Source: an uncultured Mesonia sp.
GTDB lineage: Bacteria; Bacteroidota; Bacteroidia; Flavobacteriales; Flavobacteriaceae
Reading direction: 5' to 3'
NCBI GenBank assembly: GCA_947494545.1
Contig: CANLVH010000012.1
Span: 1-64,000, forward strand
DNA: 64,000 bases
Positions 24,838 to 34,775 of the stretch are shown here, one piece after another (positions within the stretch are counted from its first letter, which is position 1; every line of letters starts with the position of its first letter). The position numbers were made by a program, and so were the translations under genes. The notes beneath the pieces are model-generated. The model saw only the letters and a list, made by a program, of their open reading frames with translations, did not search any database and was not told the origin of the DNA.

Positions 24838-26193
24838 CTAATACGCTTTTTCTTCCCCTTTAAGGGCATTAAAAACTGTTTGGAAAATAATCTTTAAATC
24901 GAGTAATAATGACCAGTTTTCTATATAAAAAATATCGTATTTTACGCGGTTTATGATATCGTAATCGCTTTCTACTTCGCCACGAAAACCGCTGGTTTGT
25001 GCCAAACCGGTAATGCCGGGTTTTACAAAATGACGCACCATAAATTTATCTATACGTTCTGCATACATATGTGTGTGACTTACCATATGTGGGCGCGGAC
25101 CAACTACAGACATATCGCCCAACAGAACATTTATAAATTGCGGCATCTCGTCTATACTAGTTTTCCGCATAAATTTGCCAATACCGGTAATGCGTTTATC
25201 ATTGCGCGATACTTGATGCAAATTTGCTTGCGGATTTAACTTCATAGAGCGAAATTTATAGCAATAAAACTCTTTATAATCTAAGCCATTTCTGCGTTGG
25301 CGGAAAAAAACGGGCCCTTTAGAACCCAATTTGATGAATATTGCCAAAATGGGTGTTAGCCAAGAGAGAATAAAAACAATTACAAAAAGCGAAACCAAAA
25401 TATCAAAACTGCGTTTTAGAAACTGATTTATAGGGTCTTCTATAGGAATATTCCGTAAAGATAAAATAGGCAAATAGCCGTAATATTCCATTTTGGTTTG
25501 CATAGAGTAAATATCTTTATTGTCCGGTAAGAATTTTAGCACTTTTAAATTGTTATCTGCAAAGTCTATTATTTTGTGCGTTTGCTCGTTGCTAAGTTCT
25601 GAGATAGAGCAGTAAATTTCGTCTATATTGTTTTCTATAATATAGGCGAAACAATCTTCTATAAGAAAATTTTCGTCTTGATCTAAAGCAAATACCTTAT
25701 CGCATTTATAACCGTAAACCGGATTTTTATCGAAGAAATCTTTAAGACGCCTAGTTTTACTGTTTTTACCGATAATTACTGTCTTTCTAAAATTACCGCC
25801 CAAAAGTTTTCTATAGGGTTTTAGCAGATAAAAAACGGTAAGCTTAAAAGCCACAATAAGTAAAAAAACCTTGCCGATGTAATTAAAAATTCGCCAGGCA
25901 GGTCTACTTAATTCTTCAAAAAGTCCGAAAAAGGAAAAAACAATAAGTCCGAAAAGAACGAATTGTAAAAAACTAAGCGATAGTATTTTGGTGAGACCGG
26001 TAAAGCGATAAACTTCGTAAAAGTTAGATTTTAGCGAAAGCACCAACCAACCAATAGATACAAAAATGGCGTAGTTAAAATAATCTACCAGACCAAAATT
26101 AAACTGTAAAGCAAATACAAGAATGATGGCCAAATCTATGATATAAGCCAAGGGTCGTAAATATCCCGAATATCTTCCTTGCTTTATCAGCAT
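24838..26193 (-). CDS. polyprenyl-phosphate sugar-1-phosphate transferase (WcaJ type)
   Basis: 451 residues. Four N-terminal membrane helices (about 10-110), a CoA-binding-like domain in the middle, one further helix, and the bacterial sugar transferase domain with KRSFDILVSLFVIVFILS, SKGPVFFRQRRNGLDYKEF, YKFRSMKLN, and DEMPQFINVLLGDMSVVGPRP. This enzyme starts the repeat unit by moving a sugar-1-phosphate (glucose or galactose in characterised relatives) to undecaprenyl phosphate. Confidence 0.94.
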   Translation of the reverse strand: MLIKQGRYSGYLRPLAYIIDLAIILVFALQFNFGLVDYFNYAIFVSIGWLVLSLKSNFYEVYRFTGLTKILSLSFLQFVLFGLIVFSFFGLFEELSRPAWRIFNYIGKVFLLIVAFKLTVFYLLKPYRKLLGGNFRKTVIIGKNSKTRRLKDFFDKNPVYGYKCDKVFALDQDENFLIEDCFAYIIENNIDEIYCSISELSNEQTHKIIDFADNNLKVLKFLPDNKDIYSMQTKMEYYGYLPILSLRNIPIEDPINQFLKRSFDILVSLFVIVFILSWLTPILAIFIKLGSKGPVFFRQRRNGLDYKEFYCYKFRSMKLNPQANLHQVSRNDKRITGIGKFMRKTSIDEMPQFINVLLGDMSVVGPRPHMVSHTHMYAERIDKFMVRHFVKPGITGLAQTSGFRGEVESDYDIINRVKYDIFYIENWSLLLDLKIIFQTVFNALKGEEKAY

Positions 26194-26200
26194 TCTTTGG

Positions 26201-27193
26201 CTACTTAATTATGTGCTTAGAGAAATCTTTGTGCTCTTTTTTCTGCAATTCTTCTACAGATAAGGTTTTAAAATAAGCGTAAGTTTTTTGCATACCTTCT
26301 TCCCTATCTACTTTTGGCTCCCAACCAAGCACTTCTTTGGCTTTGCTAATATCTGGTTGGCGTTGCATTGGGTCGTCCTTTGGTAAAGGCTTATAGGTTA
26401 TTTTTTGCTGCGTGCCGGTAAGTTTTATAATCTCTTCGGCAAAATCTTTGATGGTTATTTCGTACGGATTACCAATGTTTACCGGGTTACTATAATCGCT
26501 TAATAAAAGTTTATAAATACCATCTATTTGATCGTCTACATAGCAAAAAGAACGGGTTTGTGAGCCGTCTCCGAAAACCGTTAAATCTTCTCCGCGCAAA
26601 GCTTGACCAATAAATGCGGGAATTACGCGACCATCGTTTAGGCGCATTCTTGGGCCGTAGGTATTAAAAATTCTGACAATGCGTGTTTCTAATCCGTGAA
26701 AACGGTGATACGCCATTGTGATAGATTCTTGAAAACGTTTGGCCTCATCATAAACGCCGCGCGGACCAATGGTATTTACGTTTCCGTAATATTCTTCGGT
26801 TTGCGGATGCACTAATGGATCGCCATAAACTTCTGACGTGCTGGCAATTAATATTCTTGCATTTTTTTCTTTGGCCAAGCCCAACAAATTATGCGTGCCT
26901 AAACTCCCTACTTTTAAGGTTTGGATAGGAATTTTTAAATAATCTATAGGACTTGCCGGCGAGGCAAAATGTAAGATATAATCTAATTTACCGGGAACGT
27001 GCACAAATTTAGTGACATCGTGGTGAGCAAATTCAAAATTTTCGTCGCCAAAAAGATGTTCTATATTCTTTAAATCGCCAGTTATAAGGTTATCCATTCC
27101 GATTACGCGATAACCTTCTCTTATAAATTTATCGCATAAATGCGAACCCAAAAATCCGGCGGCACCGGTAATCAAAATGCGTTTGTTCATCAT
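26201..27193 (-). CDS. UDP-glucuronate decarboxylase (UDP-xylose synthase)
   Basis: 330-residue extended [20 protein letters not shown] for NAD binding, [11 protein letters not shown], the [10 protein letters not shown] catalytic Tyr/Lys (usually YxxxK), and the [22 protein letters not shown] stretch characteristic of UXS. It should make UDP-xylose from the UDP-glucuronate produced by the neighbouring dehydrogenase, whose stop overlaps this start as TAATG. Confidence 0.9.
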   Translation of the reverse strand: MMNKRILITGAAGFLGSHLCDKFIREGYRVIGMDNLITGDLKNIEHLFGDENFEFAHHDVTKFVHVPGKLDYILHFASPASPIDYLKIPIQTLKVGSLGTHNLLGLAKEKNARILIASTSEVYGDPLVHPQTEEYYGNVNTIGPRGVYDEAKRFQESITMAYHRFHGLETRIVRIFNTYGPRMRLNDGRVIPAFIGQALRGEDLTVFGDGSQTRSFCYVDDQIDGIYKLLLSDYSNPVNIGNPYEITIKDFAEEIIKLTGTQQKITYKPLPKDDPMQRQPDISKAKEVLGWEPKVDREEGMQKTYAYFKTLSVEELQKKEHKDFSKHIIK

Positions 27194-28500
27194 TATACTG
27201 TTTTTCTCCCTATAGAATAGTATTGAAATCCTGCTTCTTTTATTTCTTCTATTTCGTACAAGTTACGCCCGTCAAAAATTACCGGATTTACCAAGCTTTC
27301 TTTGATTCGTTTAAAATCTGGTGTTCTAAAAATACTCCATTCCGTAGCGATAACCAAAGCATCTGCATCTTTTAAGGCTGCGTACATATCTGAAGTGTAG
27401 GTTATTTTGTCACCAATTTTATCTTTTACATTTTGCATTGCTTCAGGATCAAAAGCAACTACTTTTGCGCCGTTGGCCAGCAATTCTTCTATCATATATA
27501 AAGATGGCGCCTCGCGAATATCGTCTGTTTCGGGTTTAAAAGACAAGCCCCATAAAGCAATAGTCTTTCCGTTTAAATCTTGGTCAAAATATTCTTTTAT
27601 TTTCGGAATTAAACTGGTCTTTTGTTTCGTATTAACATCTACCACAGATTCTAAAATCTTAAAATCGTAGTTAGCTTCTTTTCCGGAATTTTTTAAGGCT
27701 TTTACATCTTTAGGAAAACAAGAGCCGCCATAACCAATACCGGGAAACAAAAAGCGTTTTCCAATACGAGAATCAGTGCCCATACCAATTCTTACTTTAT
27801 CTACATCTGCGCCAACTTTTTCGCAATAGTTGGCAATCTCGTTCATAAAGGTAATCTTGGTTGCCAAAAAGGAATTGGCCGCATATTTGGTAAGCTCTGC
27901 AGATTTTTCATCCATAATCAAAATAGGATTACCCGAGCGTACAAAAGGTTTGTATAAACGCTCCATCAAATCTATTGCGCGCGGACTTTCGGAACCTACT
28001 ACAATACGTTCCGGTTTAAGGAAATCGTCTACGGCAAAACCTTCGCGTAAAAATTCGGGGTTAGAAACCACATCAAATTCTGTGTCCGTAAACTTAGCAA
28101 TTGTCTCGCGTACTTTATCTGCGGTACCAACGGGAACGGTACTTTTATCTACCACAACTTTGTAAGAAGTTATGTATTTACCAATATCTTCTGCTACTTT
28201 AAGTACAAAAGATAAATCTGCCGAGCCATCGCCGCCGTCCGGGGTTGGTAAAGCTAAGAAAATAATTTCGCCGTGGTCTAAACCTTCATGCAGATTGGTT
28301 GTAAAACTAAGTCGGTCGGCTTCTATATTACGTTCAAACAAGGTTTCTAAAAGCGGTTCGTAAATTGGCACTTCGCCATTACGCATTTTTTCTACTTTTG
28401 CTTCATCTATATCTACGCAAACTACTTTGTTGCCGGTTTCTGCCAAACAAGTTCCTGTTACCAGACCTACATAGCCTGTTCCTACTACGGTTATTTTCAT
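27193..28500 (-). CDS. ugd: UDP-glucose 6-dehydrogenase
   Basis: 435 residues: N-terminal Rossmann fold [17 protein letters not shown], substrate-domain [14 protein letters not shown] and [20 protein letters not shown], and the catalytic cysteine in [15 protein letters not shown]-terminal UDP-binding part: [17 protein letters not shown]. It oxidises UDP-glucose to UDP-glucuronate for the polysaccharide. Overlaps the TagA/WecG-like gene by 4 bp. Confidence 0.94.
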   Translation of the reverse strand: MKITVVGTGYVGLVTGTCLAETGNKVVCVDIDEAKVEKMRNGEVPIYEPLLETLFERNIEADRLSFTTNLHEGLDHGEIIFLALPTPDGGDGSADLSFVLKVAEDIGKYITSYKVVVDKSTVPVGTADKVRETIAKFTDTEFDVVSNPEFLREGFAVDDFLKPERIVVGSESPRAIDLMERLYKPFVRSGNPILIMDEKSAELTKYAANSFLATKITFMNEIANYCEKVGADVDKVRIGMGTDSRIGKRFLFPGIGYGGSCFPKDVKALKNSGKEANYDFKILESVVDVNTKQKTSLIPKIKEYFDQDLNGKTIALWGLSFKPETDDIREAPSLYMIEELLANGAKVVAFDPEAMQNVKDKIGDKITYTSDMYAALKDADALVIATEWSIFRTPDFKRIKESLVNPVIFDGRNLYEIEEIKEAGFQYYSIGRKTV

Positions 28501-29240
28501 GCTTTAAATTTTTCTTTTAGTACTAAGTTTATAAATTTTGTATTTCCTACCAAATATCTTTTCCACATACGTTTTGGTTCTTGTTGAAATCTATAAAACC
28601 ATTCAAGGCCCGCATTCTGCATCCAAAGTGGCGCTCTTTTGGTTTTTCCGGACAAGACATCAAAACTACCTCCAACGCCCATTATAAAATTAACAGACTT
28701 TAGGGCTTTTCTATGCTGGTGCAAAAATATCTCTTTTTTAGGAGAACTCATGGCTACAAATAACATATTTGCATTGCTAGCCAAAATATCTTCTACTATT
28801 TTCTTTTCTTCTTCTGCCGAAAAATAACCATTTCTAAAACCGGCAATTACATCTTTGCCGTATTTTTTCTGGATTATTTTTACCAGTTTGCCTACCACTT
28901 CTTCTTTCGCGCCAAGCAAATAAATGCTGTGCTTTTTCTTTTGCGCCAAACCGATTAAATTTTCGAATAAATCTATACCGGCAACGCGCTCTTTTAACGG
29001 CTTGTTTAAAATTTTTGATGCCCAGATTACCGCTTGCCCATCGGCATTAATGAGATCTGCTTCGTTTACGCTTTTTCGTAAGTTTTCATCTTTTTGCATC
29101 GCAACAATTTTGCCGGCATTTACAACAGTATGATGCAAAGATTCCTCAGCTTGAATTTTAGCATCTATCAAGGCCAGGGTTTCTTGCATGCTAAGGTTGT
29201 CTATATAAGTATTGAGAATGTGGATTCTATCTTTTTTCAT
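28497..29240 (-). CDS. WecG/TagA/CpsF family glycosyltransferase
   Basis: 247 residues with TVNAGKIVAMQKDENLRKSV, LINADGQAVIWASKIL, ERVAGIDLFENLI, YLLGAKEEVV and FVAMSSPKKEIFL, all hallmarks of the GT26 family. Known members move ManNAc or ManNAcA onto GlcNAc-PP-undecaprenol, so the wecB gene at 22.9 kb could supply the donor. Coupled by overlaps on both sides (4 bp with ugd, 14 bp with the preceding gene). Confidence 0.92.
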   Translation of the reverse strand: MKKDRIHILNTYIDNLSMQETLALIDAKIQAEESLHHTVVNAGKIVAMQKDENLRKSVNEADLINADGQAVIWASKILNKPLKERVAGIDLFENLIGLAQKKKHSIYLLGAKEEVVGKLVKIIQKKYGKDVIAGFRNGYFSAEEEKKIVEDILASNANMLFVAMSSPKKEIFLHQHRKALKSVNFIMGVGGSFDVLSGKTKRAPLWMQNAGLEWFYRFQQEPKRMWKRYLVGNTKFINLVLKEKFKA

Positions 29241-30399
29241 CTATTTCTAAAAAATAATAAGTAAAAGCATAAAACATCCAAGCTTGCGCCCATCGCATAT
29301 AGGGAATCTTAGACGATATTTTTTTTCTTTTCTGATAATAAAAATAGCCTTCCTTAGATTGCATATTTTCAATTGTCCAAGACAAAACTTTATCTGTTAA
29401 GGCTTTATTTTCTTTTAATTTTTCGAGTTTACTTAGTGTAACTATAAGCTGAGCCGGCGCGTGTACGTCAATCGGATAGGTTTTATTATTGTAATATTTA
29501 GACATTCCTTCTTTAGTGAAAAAGGTATTGAGATAATAATCTAGTCCAATATCTAATTCTTTTTGGAAGGATTTATCGCCTGAAATTTTTTGATAAATAT
29601 AAATACATTCTAAATTATAACCGGTATGAAAATTATCTACCCATTGATGAAAAGGCAACGTCCCATAAGCCCAAGCGCCGTTATTTTGTTGCTTATCGCA
29701 AACGTATTGAACTATTTTTTTTGAAAAGCTTAAAAGTTTTTCATCTTTTACAAATTCATACAGCAAACAAAGCGTTTTGGCGCCCAATAAACCAGCATTA
29801 AATACTTGCGTTTTATCTAATGGAGAATAGGATAATGTGAAATTTCCGTTATCATCGTAACTTTTGTTTAAATCTTTTGTGATGAAGTTTTCAATACTTT
29901 TTAGAGTTTTAAGAACTTCGTTATCTCCAGTAATTTTATAGGACTTTATAAGTGCCTCGGTAATAAAGGAAGTGGCAACGACAGTAGGCGTGTGTTTTGG
30001 TTGAAAAAAAGCACGTGCCTGCCAATCGAAATTATAGCCCCAACATGCACCAGAATATCCGGTAGTTTTCTTTTCTAAAATTAATTGGGTTAATTCTTTT
30101 ATATAATTTAAATATTCTTTTTTCGGATTTTGATTGTATAAGTTACAGTATCCTATTAAAAAAAGAGCTAAACCTTTGGGGTTATGTGTTTTTTTTACCT
30201 TAACTATTTTTCTAGTATTTACCGGTAATCGTTTATGAAACTGAATCCAGGCGAGTCTAAAAAACCTGCTATTTTTAAAGAAAGGTAATTGTTGAAAAAC
30301 TTCACTATTTAATCCGTCAAACGGATCCCAACCTTTGAAATTTTCCTTTTCACAAAAATTTTTAAGTTTGTTAAAACTCTTTATATAATCTGTGTGCAA
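29227..30399 (-). CDS. uncharacterised helical-toroid-like protein of the polysaccharide cluster
   Basis: 390 residues without a signal peptide. Recurrent helical segments with GYNFDWQAR, VVATSFITEALI, NGAWAYGT, WVDNFHTGYNLECI, DVHAPAQLIVTLSKL and YMRWAQAWMFYAF. This spacing is that of alpha/alpha-toroid proteins (glycosidase, lyase or cyclase folds), and the W, D, H and Y residues could form an active site, but no family is identified with confidence. Start is TTG at 30399, just after the TGA of the preceding gene. It may modify or process sugar chains in the cytoplasm; that is inference. Confidence 0.65.
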   Translation of the reverse strand: MHTDYIKSFNKLKNFCEKENFKGWDPFDGLNSEVFQQLPFFKNSRFFRLAWIQFHKRLPVNTRKIVKVKKTHNPKGLALFLIGYCNLYNQNPKKEYLNYIKELTQLILEKKTTGYSGACWGYNFDWQARAFFQPKHTPTVVATSFITEALIKSYKITGDNEVLKTLKSIENFITKDLNKSYDDNGNFTLSYSPLDKTQVFNAGLLGAKTLCLLYEFVKDEKLLSFSKKIVQYVCDKQQNNGAWAYGTLPFHQWVDNFHTGYNLECIYIYQKISGDKSFQKELDIGLDYYLNTFFTKEGMSKYYNNKTYPIDVHAPAQLIVTLSKLEKLKENKALTDKVLSWTIENMQSKEGYFYYQKRKKISSKIPYMRWAQAWMFYAFTYYFLEIDEKR

Positions 30400-30400
30400 A

Positions 30401-31618
30401 TCAGTTTTGTTTATTTAATTTATTTATTACTTCTCGATTACTAAAAAAGAGTATGTTGCATAAAATTGCTACTATAAAAATACCAGATTGACGTTCTAAG
30501 ATGGATTCTGTTAGGGAGTAAACCACAAAAAGTAATACTACTAAAATTCCAAAGATATCATTAACTCTTATAGAATAAACCAATGTAATTAATAAAATGG
30601 AAATATAAGCTAATATTGCAATTAAGCCATTGCTCAATAAAAATTCTAAATACTGATTATGAACATTATATTTCTTTTCGTAGCCTATTAAAAAACCGTT
30701 TTTCTTATATTGTTTATATAAATTCTTTTTTCCATCGCCTGTGCCTTTTCCTATAAAATAGTCAATGCCCGAAACGGTTTGTAAAGCAGATTTCCAATGA
30801 ATTATGCGCGTATTGAATTCATTATTTTCAGCTATTTTGTCGGGATTGTTTTTTATAGATTCAAAACGTTCTACATAATTACTGCTGAAAATTAAGGTAC
30901 TGACTAAAGACAGAATTACCAATAAACTTAAAAACACCTTGTTACTCCTATTGGTAATTTTAATTTTAATAAAATATATAGCGATTATAATAAGCGCAAC
31001 AATGGCAATTCTCACACTCAATAAGTAAATGAAAAAGAGTAAAAATAATACACTTAAAACAGATATTATTCTTGGAGTTTTTTTAATAAAAAGTAAATCG
31101 TATAAAAAATAGCTAATAGCAATTACACAGTAAAGAGAATAGTAGGTGGTATGTTTATTAAGAATAAACGATAATTTATCGTAAACAAAATAATTACCCA
31201 TGCCAGTGTAGTACAAATAAAGCGATTTTAAAAGACCAAACACTGCCATTAAAATTACCGATAAGCTAAATATCTTGATAAAGCTGTATTTATTGGATAG
31301 TAAAGTAGAAGGAGAAGTAGCTATTAAAATAGGTAATAACAAAAAAGGTAATTTATCTTTTAGTTGCTCTATTCCTCCAGCTAGATTTTCAGTATAGATC
31401 ATACCAAACAGCATTACCAGAAAGATTGAGCTTAATAAAGTGATGATTTTGAGATTCTTAATAAATAATTCTTTTTTCTTTTGAAAGGAATTGACTCCAA
31501 ACCAAGAAATAACCAGTAAAATTAATGCCTGCGTACTTAAGTTGTATTTGGGCATAGGCAGGGTTAACAGCAATAACGCTATTGAAAAAATAAATAATTT
31601 TTCAAATTTAATTCTCAT
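30401..31618 (-). CDS. O-antigen ligase/polymerase-like membrane protein
   Basis: 405 residues with about eleven or twelve membrane helices. The long outer loop at about 250-320 has IIHWKSALQTVSGIDYFIGKGTGDGKK and VHNQYLEFLLSNGLIAILAY, the Wzy_C (O-antigen ligase) pattern with the catalytic H-NxY/L region. It either polymerises repeat units or links them to an acceptor. A second protein of this kind is at 37.3-38.5 kb. Overlaps the SGNH-like gene by 4 bp. Confidence 0.85.
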   Translation of the reverse strand: MRIKFEKLFIFSIALLLLTLPMPKYNLSTQALILLVISWFGVNSFQKKKELFIKNLKIITLLSSIFLVMLFGMIYTENLAGGIEQLKDKLPFLLLPILIATSPSTLLSNKYSFIKIFSLSVILMAVFGLLKSLYLYYTGMGNYFVYDKLSFILNKHTTYYSLYCVIAISYFLYDLLFIKKTPRIISVLSVLFLLFFIYLLSVRIAIVALIIIAIYFIKIKITNRSNKVFLSLLVILSLVSTLIFSSNYVERFESIKNNPDKIAENNEFNTRIIHWKSALQTVSGIDYFIGKGTGDGKKNLYKQYKKNGFLIGYEKKYNVHNQYLEFLLSNGLIAILAYISILLITLVYSIRVNDIFGILVVLLFVVYSLTESILERQSGIFIVAILCNILFFSNREVINKLNKQN

Positions 31619-32535
31619 TTATTTATCTTTTTTGAAAGGAATTCAGCTACTTTTTTATAGGTGTCTCTACTATAATGTATGCTATCTTTATTCATTTTAT
31701 CTTTATCCTCTAAATTGACAAAATTTGAAAAATTAACGATTTCGACATTACCTTTTTCGTTTTTGTTATTTAGGAATTTATTGATTTCTAAATGGCTTTT
31801 GTTTTTAGTATAATTGGTAGGCACAGTAAGCCAAATAATATTAGATTGAGGTGCGATATTTGTAATTTTATTGTTGAGTTTTTCAAAATTATTTTTAAAA
31901 TCATTTATGTTATCGTGTTGCCCCAATAGAATGATATAATAATCTGCTTTTGGAATATTTTTGTTTAAAACTTTGGTTGTATTGCTTAAGTTTTCACCTA
32001 CATAAGGAAAGCCAAAAACATCTTTTTTGTTACCAACAAAGCTTAAGTTTTTATTGGCCTCAAACATATCTTTCCTAAAAAACCTTCCTCCTCTCCATAA
32101 CAAATGTGAATCTACGATTGTGCAAATTTTAATATCCCCTTCTTGTTTTAAAGGCAAATTAACGAGCTGTAATTTGGCCTGTTTAATGCCGTCAGGTTTC
32201 TCTAATAACCAAAAACCACTTGTAAACTTTGCTTTATTAGGAGATTTCTGCAAACTATTATAAAGAAAATAATACTCCTGTTTATCTTTAGTAAGTTTAA
32301 GAGCATTATTTGTCTCAAAATTAGAAGATAGTTTTTCCGAAGTGCTAAATTCTATATAATCATAATTAATTTCTGTAATAGAATCTAGCTCTATTTCTTC
32401 AATAATTTTTTCTTGCTCCCAAGCATAATTGAATTGCCAAAAGTTGTCTTCTAATTTTTTATAAAAATCAAAAATTAGATAAGCAACCAAAACAGAAAAA
32501 GTAATCCAAAGTATTTTATTTAATTGTGGTTTCAT
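31615..32535 (-). CDS. membrane-anchored SGNH-like protein, altered active site
   Basis: 306 residues; one N-terminal membrane helix (about 7-26), then an SGNH-like domain. It is a diverged paralogue of the next gene: ICTIVDSHLLWRGG corresponds to VCTIGDSQTWW there, and FYIILLGQHDN-type (YYIILLGQHDN) to TLLIGTNDW. The serine (DSH) and the C-terminal D..H (DSIHYSRD) remain, while the block III Asn is replaced by His. It may still act as an O-acetyltransferase or esterase, or may have lost activity. Very A/T-rich. Confidence 0.7.
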   Translation of the reverse strand: MKPQLNKILWITFSVLVAYLIFDFYKKLEDNFWQFNYAWEQEKIIEEIELDSITEINYDYIEFSTSEKLSSNFETNNALKLTKDKQEYYFLYNSLQKSPNKAKFTSGFWLLEKPDGIKQAKLQLVNLPLKQEGDIKICTIVDSHLLWRGGRFFRKDMFEANKNLSFVGNKKDVFGFPYVGENLSNTTKVLNKNIPKADYYIILLGQHDNINDFKNNFEKLNNKITNIAPQSNIIWLTVPTNYTKNKSHLEINKFLNNKNEKGNVEIVNFSNFVNLEDKDKMNKDSIHYSRDTYKKVAEFLSKKINK

Positions 32536-32546
32536 AAGCTTAGTTA

Positions 32547-33515
32547 TTACTCTGTTTGTTGCTCGATAAAGCTTGTAATTTCTTTCGCTAGAAAGTTAAC
32601 GCCTTTATTGTTTGGATGCAATCCGTCTTGACTCAAATAATCTTTTGCCCAATCTGCATTCTCTCTCATTTTTTCTCCCACAGAAAGTTTTAAAAGCTGT
32701 GGTTTGCCTTTTATATATGCTGTTATTCTTTCTGCTAATGCTTTATTAAATTGATCTCTTTTTGTGTTGGTTGTCGGTAGTGGAGTGATATAAATTATTC
32801 TTGAAGAAGGATATTTTGTGATCAGCTTATTCATTATTGTTTTTATATTTTTCTCAGCAACAGAAATATCTTTCTTCCAATCGTTAGTGCCAATTAATAG
32901 GGTATAAAAGTCAGCTTCTGGTATTTTATCAATTCTTTTTAAAACTTTTTCTGTAGAATTACCGCCTTCTGCTTCGTGAGGGAAACCATAAATGTCAGTG
33001 TTACTTCCTGTAAAATAAAAATCAGGATTTAATTCTTCCATTTTTTTTCTTAGCTTAGAAGCTGAAGACCACCAAGTTTGACTGTCGCCAATCGTACAAA
33101 CCCTGAGATTTCCATCTTGGCTTGATGCCGCTTTGATAGTTTCAATTGTCACTTCTTCAAAATTATCAATAAGTAAAGGTTCTTTATAGAACCAATTTAC
33201 ATTTGACATAATGCTTGTTGAGTCTTTGTAATTTATCCAGCCAAAGCGAAAATAGCCAAGTTTATCATCTTGCGTTTTGATGCGATAATAACCGTTAAAA
33301 TTAAAATCTGAATAATCATCTTTATACAACAAAGGCGCATTAATTTCACCGTGTTTTGGTGCAAAAATTATTTTGTCACTTTCCGTCTTAATGAAAAAAT
33401 TCCCTAAAGTATTTACTTTTTCTACAGATGTTTCTTCTTTTAAATGCTTGTTATCTTCACAAGCCATAAAAACCAAAATGAAAATGCTTAAAGCAAAATA
33501 TATTGTTCTACTCAC
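32547..33515 (-). CDS. SGNH/GDSL hydrolase lipoprotein
   Basis: 322 residues. Signal peptide with lipobox (FILVFMAC, Cys about 19), an N-terminal beta-rich domain, and the SGNH domain: RVCTIGDSQTWWSSA (Ser), TLLIGTNDWKK (Asn), and DGLHPNNKGV (Asp/His). It probably adds or removes acyl groups on the polysaccharide outside the cytoplasm. The start is GTG at 33515. Directly upstream of its diverged paralogue; the pair arose by tandem duplication. Confidence 0.85.
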   Translation of the reverse strand: MSRTIYFALSIFILVFMACEDNKHLKEETSVEKVNTLGNFFIKTESDKIIFAPKHGEINAPLLYKDDYSDFNFNGYYRIKTQDDKLGYFRFGWINYKDSTSIMSNVNWFYKEPLLIDNFEEVTIETIKAASSQDGNLRVCTIGDSQTWWSSASKLRKKMEELNPDFYFTGSNTDIYGFPHEAEGGNSTEKVLKRIDKIPEADFYTLLIGTNDWKKDISVAEKNIKTIMNKLITKYPSSRIIYITPLPTTNTKRDQFNKALAERITAYIKGKPQLLKLSVGEKMRENADWAKDYLSQDGLHPNNKGVNFLAKEITSFIEQQTE

Positions 33516-33527
33516 AACCTTAGTATT

Positions 33528-34775
33528 TTAATTAATTTTAGAGATTACAAATTTAAACTTCTTGTTTTTAGACTTTTGTAAATCTTCTTCTTGAACCTCA
33601 TTTATGATGATTTTAATTTCGCTACCAAGTCTGTCTGTTAATTGTTTTTGAAGCTTGACTTTCTCAGCTGTTTCAAAATGATCAGTCACTAAAAGAATTT
33701 CTATTTCAGACACAGAATGTTGAATGAGTTGCGCTTTTTTAATGCCATTTATTCCTTTAAAAGCAACATCCATTCTGCCTATTTTTGATCCGTCGGGAAG
33801 CAAAACATAATCTTCTACTCTTCCTTGAATTTCATCAATTTCTAATGATTTATGTTTGTCATCGTATTTATTTTGATGTTGAACGACATCGTTAACTTCA
33901 TAGCGGATTAAAGGAAATAATTTATTGATAAGGCCAGTTGTTATAATCTTATCAGATTTATATTCGTTTACGGAATATAATGGTGGTTCATAATATTTTT
34001 CATTTTCAGAATATAAAGCTATCGTTCTTTCTGCAGTGCCATACCAGTCAAAGACTTTGGCGTGGAAACACTCCTGAATTTTATCTTTCTGAAATTCTAA
34101 TAAACTTTCAGAACTGGTGAAAACTAATGGAATAATTAATTTTTTACTCGCACTTTCTAATAAAGTAGCTAATGTGTATGCGGAACTTGGATAAGCTAAT
34201 AATGCTTTTGGTTTAAAATCTATAATTTTATCTATAATCTTAGGAAGATTTTTTTCATTTAAATGATAACTGGAAATAAAAAGTGTGTTTGCATATTTGC
34301 CAAAATAAAACAGTTTATCTCTACCTAAATCTCCTCTCAAGGAAAGCTTTTTATCTTTAATTGCTAAGCCAGATCTTTTTCTGTACCACCAAACGTATGC
34401 GTTTTCTTTGAGGATTGATTTAAAATCACGATATACAACAAGCGGCGAACCTGTGCTACCACTTGTGTAGCCTTTTGTGGAGGTGATGTTTTTCTTTTTA
34501 GAAAAAAATAGTATAGGATTTTCCTTAATGTGTTCTTTACGTAGAATTGGTAGTTTTTCTAAGTCATCTAAGGAATGTATTTGATGAATATCTACCTCAT
34601 TTTTCTCATAAAATTCAGGATAAAACTTTGTATTTTTTGCAGCTTCAATGATTTTTAAAAATTCCTCATTTTGTCTTTCAGCTAAAGAGTCTAGTTGGAA
34701 ATAATTATTAATTTTTTTTATTTCTTTTTCCAGTAAAAAATTATGTCGTAAATGAAATTTTAGAAAATCTTTCAT
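33528..34775 (-). CDS. CapK/PaaK-like adenylate-forming enzyme
   Basis: 415 residues. GYTSGSTGSPLVVYRD is the phosphate loop of the family, FDWYGTAERTIALYSE the acceptor motif, and VEDYVLLPDGSKIGRMD the hinge to the C-terminal domain. It resembles CapK and probably activates an acid to be attached to the polymer. It is the second such gene in the window and shares only family-level similarity with the one at 21.6 kb. Overlaps the acyltransferase gene by 4 bp, which suits joint work in decoration. Confidence 0.87.
   Translation of the reverse strand: MKDFLKFHLRHNFLLEKEIKKINNYFQLDSLAERQNEEFLKIIEAAKNTKFYPEFYEKNEVDIHQIHSLDDLEKLPILRKEHIKENPILFFSKKKNITSTKGYTSGSTGSPLVVYRDFKSILKENAYVWWYRKRSGLAIKDKKLSLRGDLGRDKLFYFGKYANTLFISSYHLNEKNLPKIIDKIIDFKPKALLAYPSSAYTLATLLESASKKLIIPLVFTSSESLLEFQKDKIQECFHAKVFDWYGTAERTIALYSENEKYYEPPLYSVNEYKSDKIITTGLINKLFPLIRYEVNDVVQHQNKYDDKHKSLEIDEIQGRVEDYVLLPDGSKIGRMDVAFKGINGIKKAQLIQHSVSEIEILLVTDHFETAEKVKLQKQLTDRLGSEIKIIINEVQEEDLQKSKNKKFKFVISKIN

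Noticed and set aside
30011-30018. CACGTG core as another parS
   Set aside because: Flanks read GCACGTGC and do not continue to TGTTCC/GGAACA; it is a chance palindrome within a coding region.
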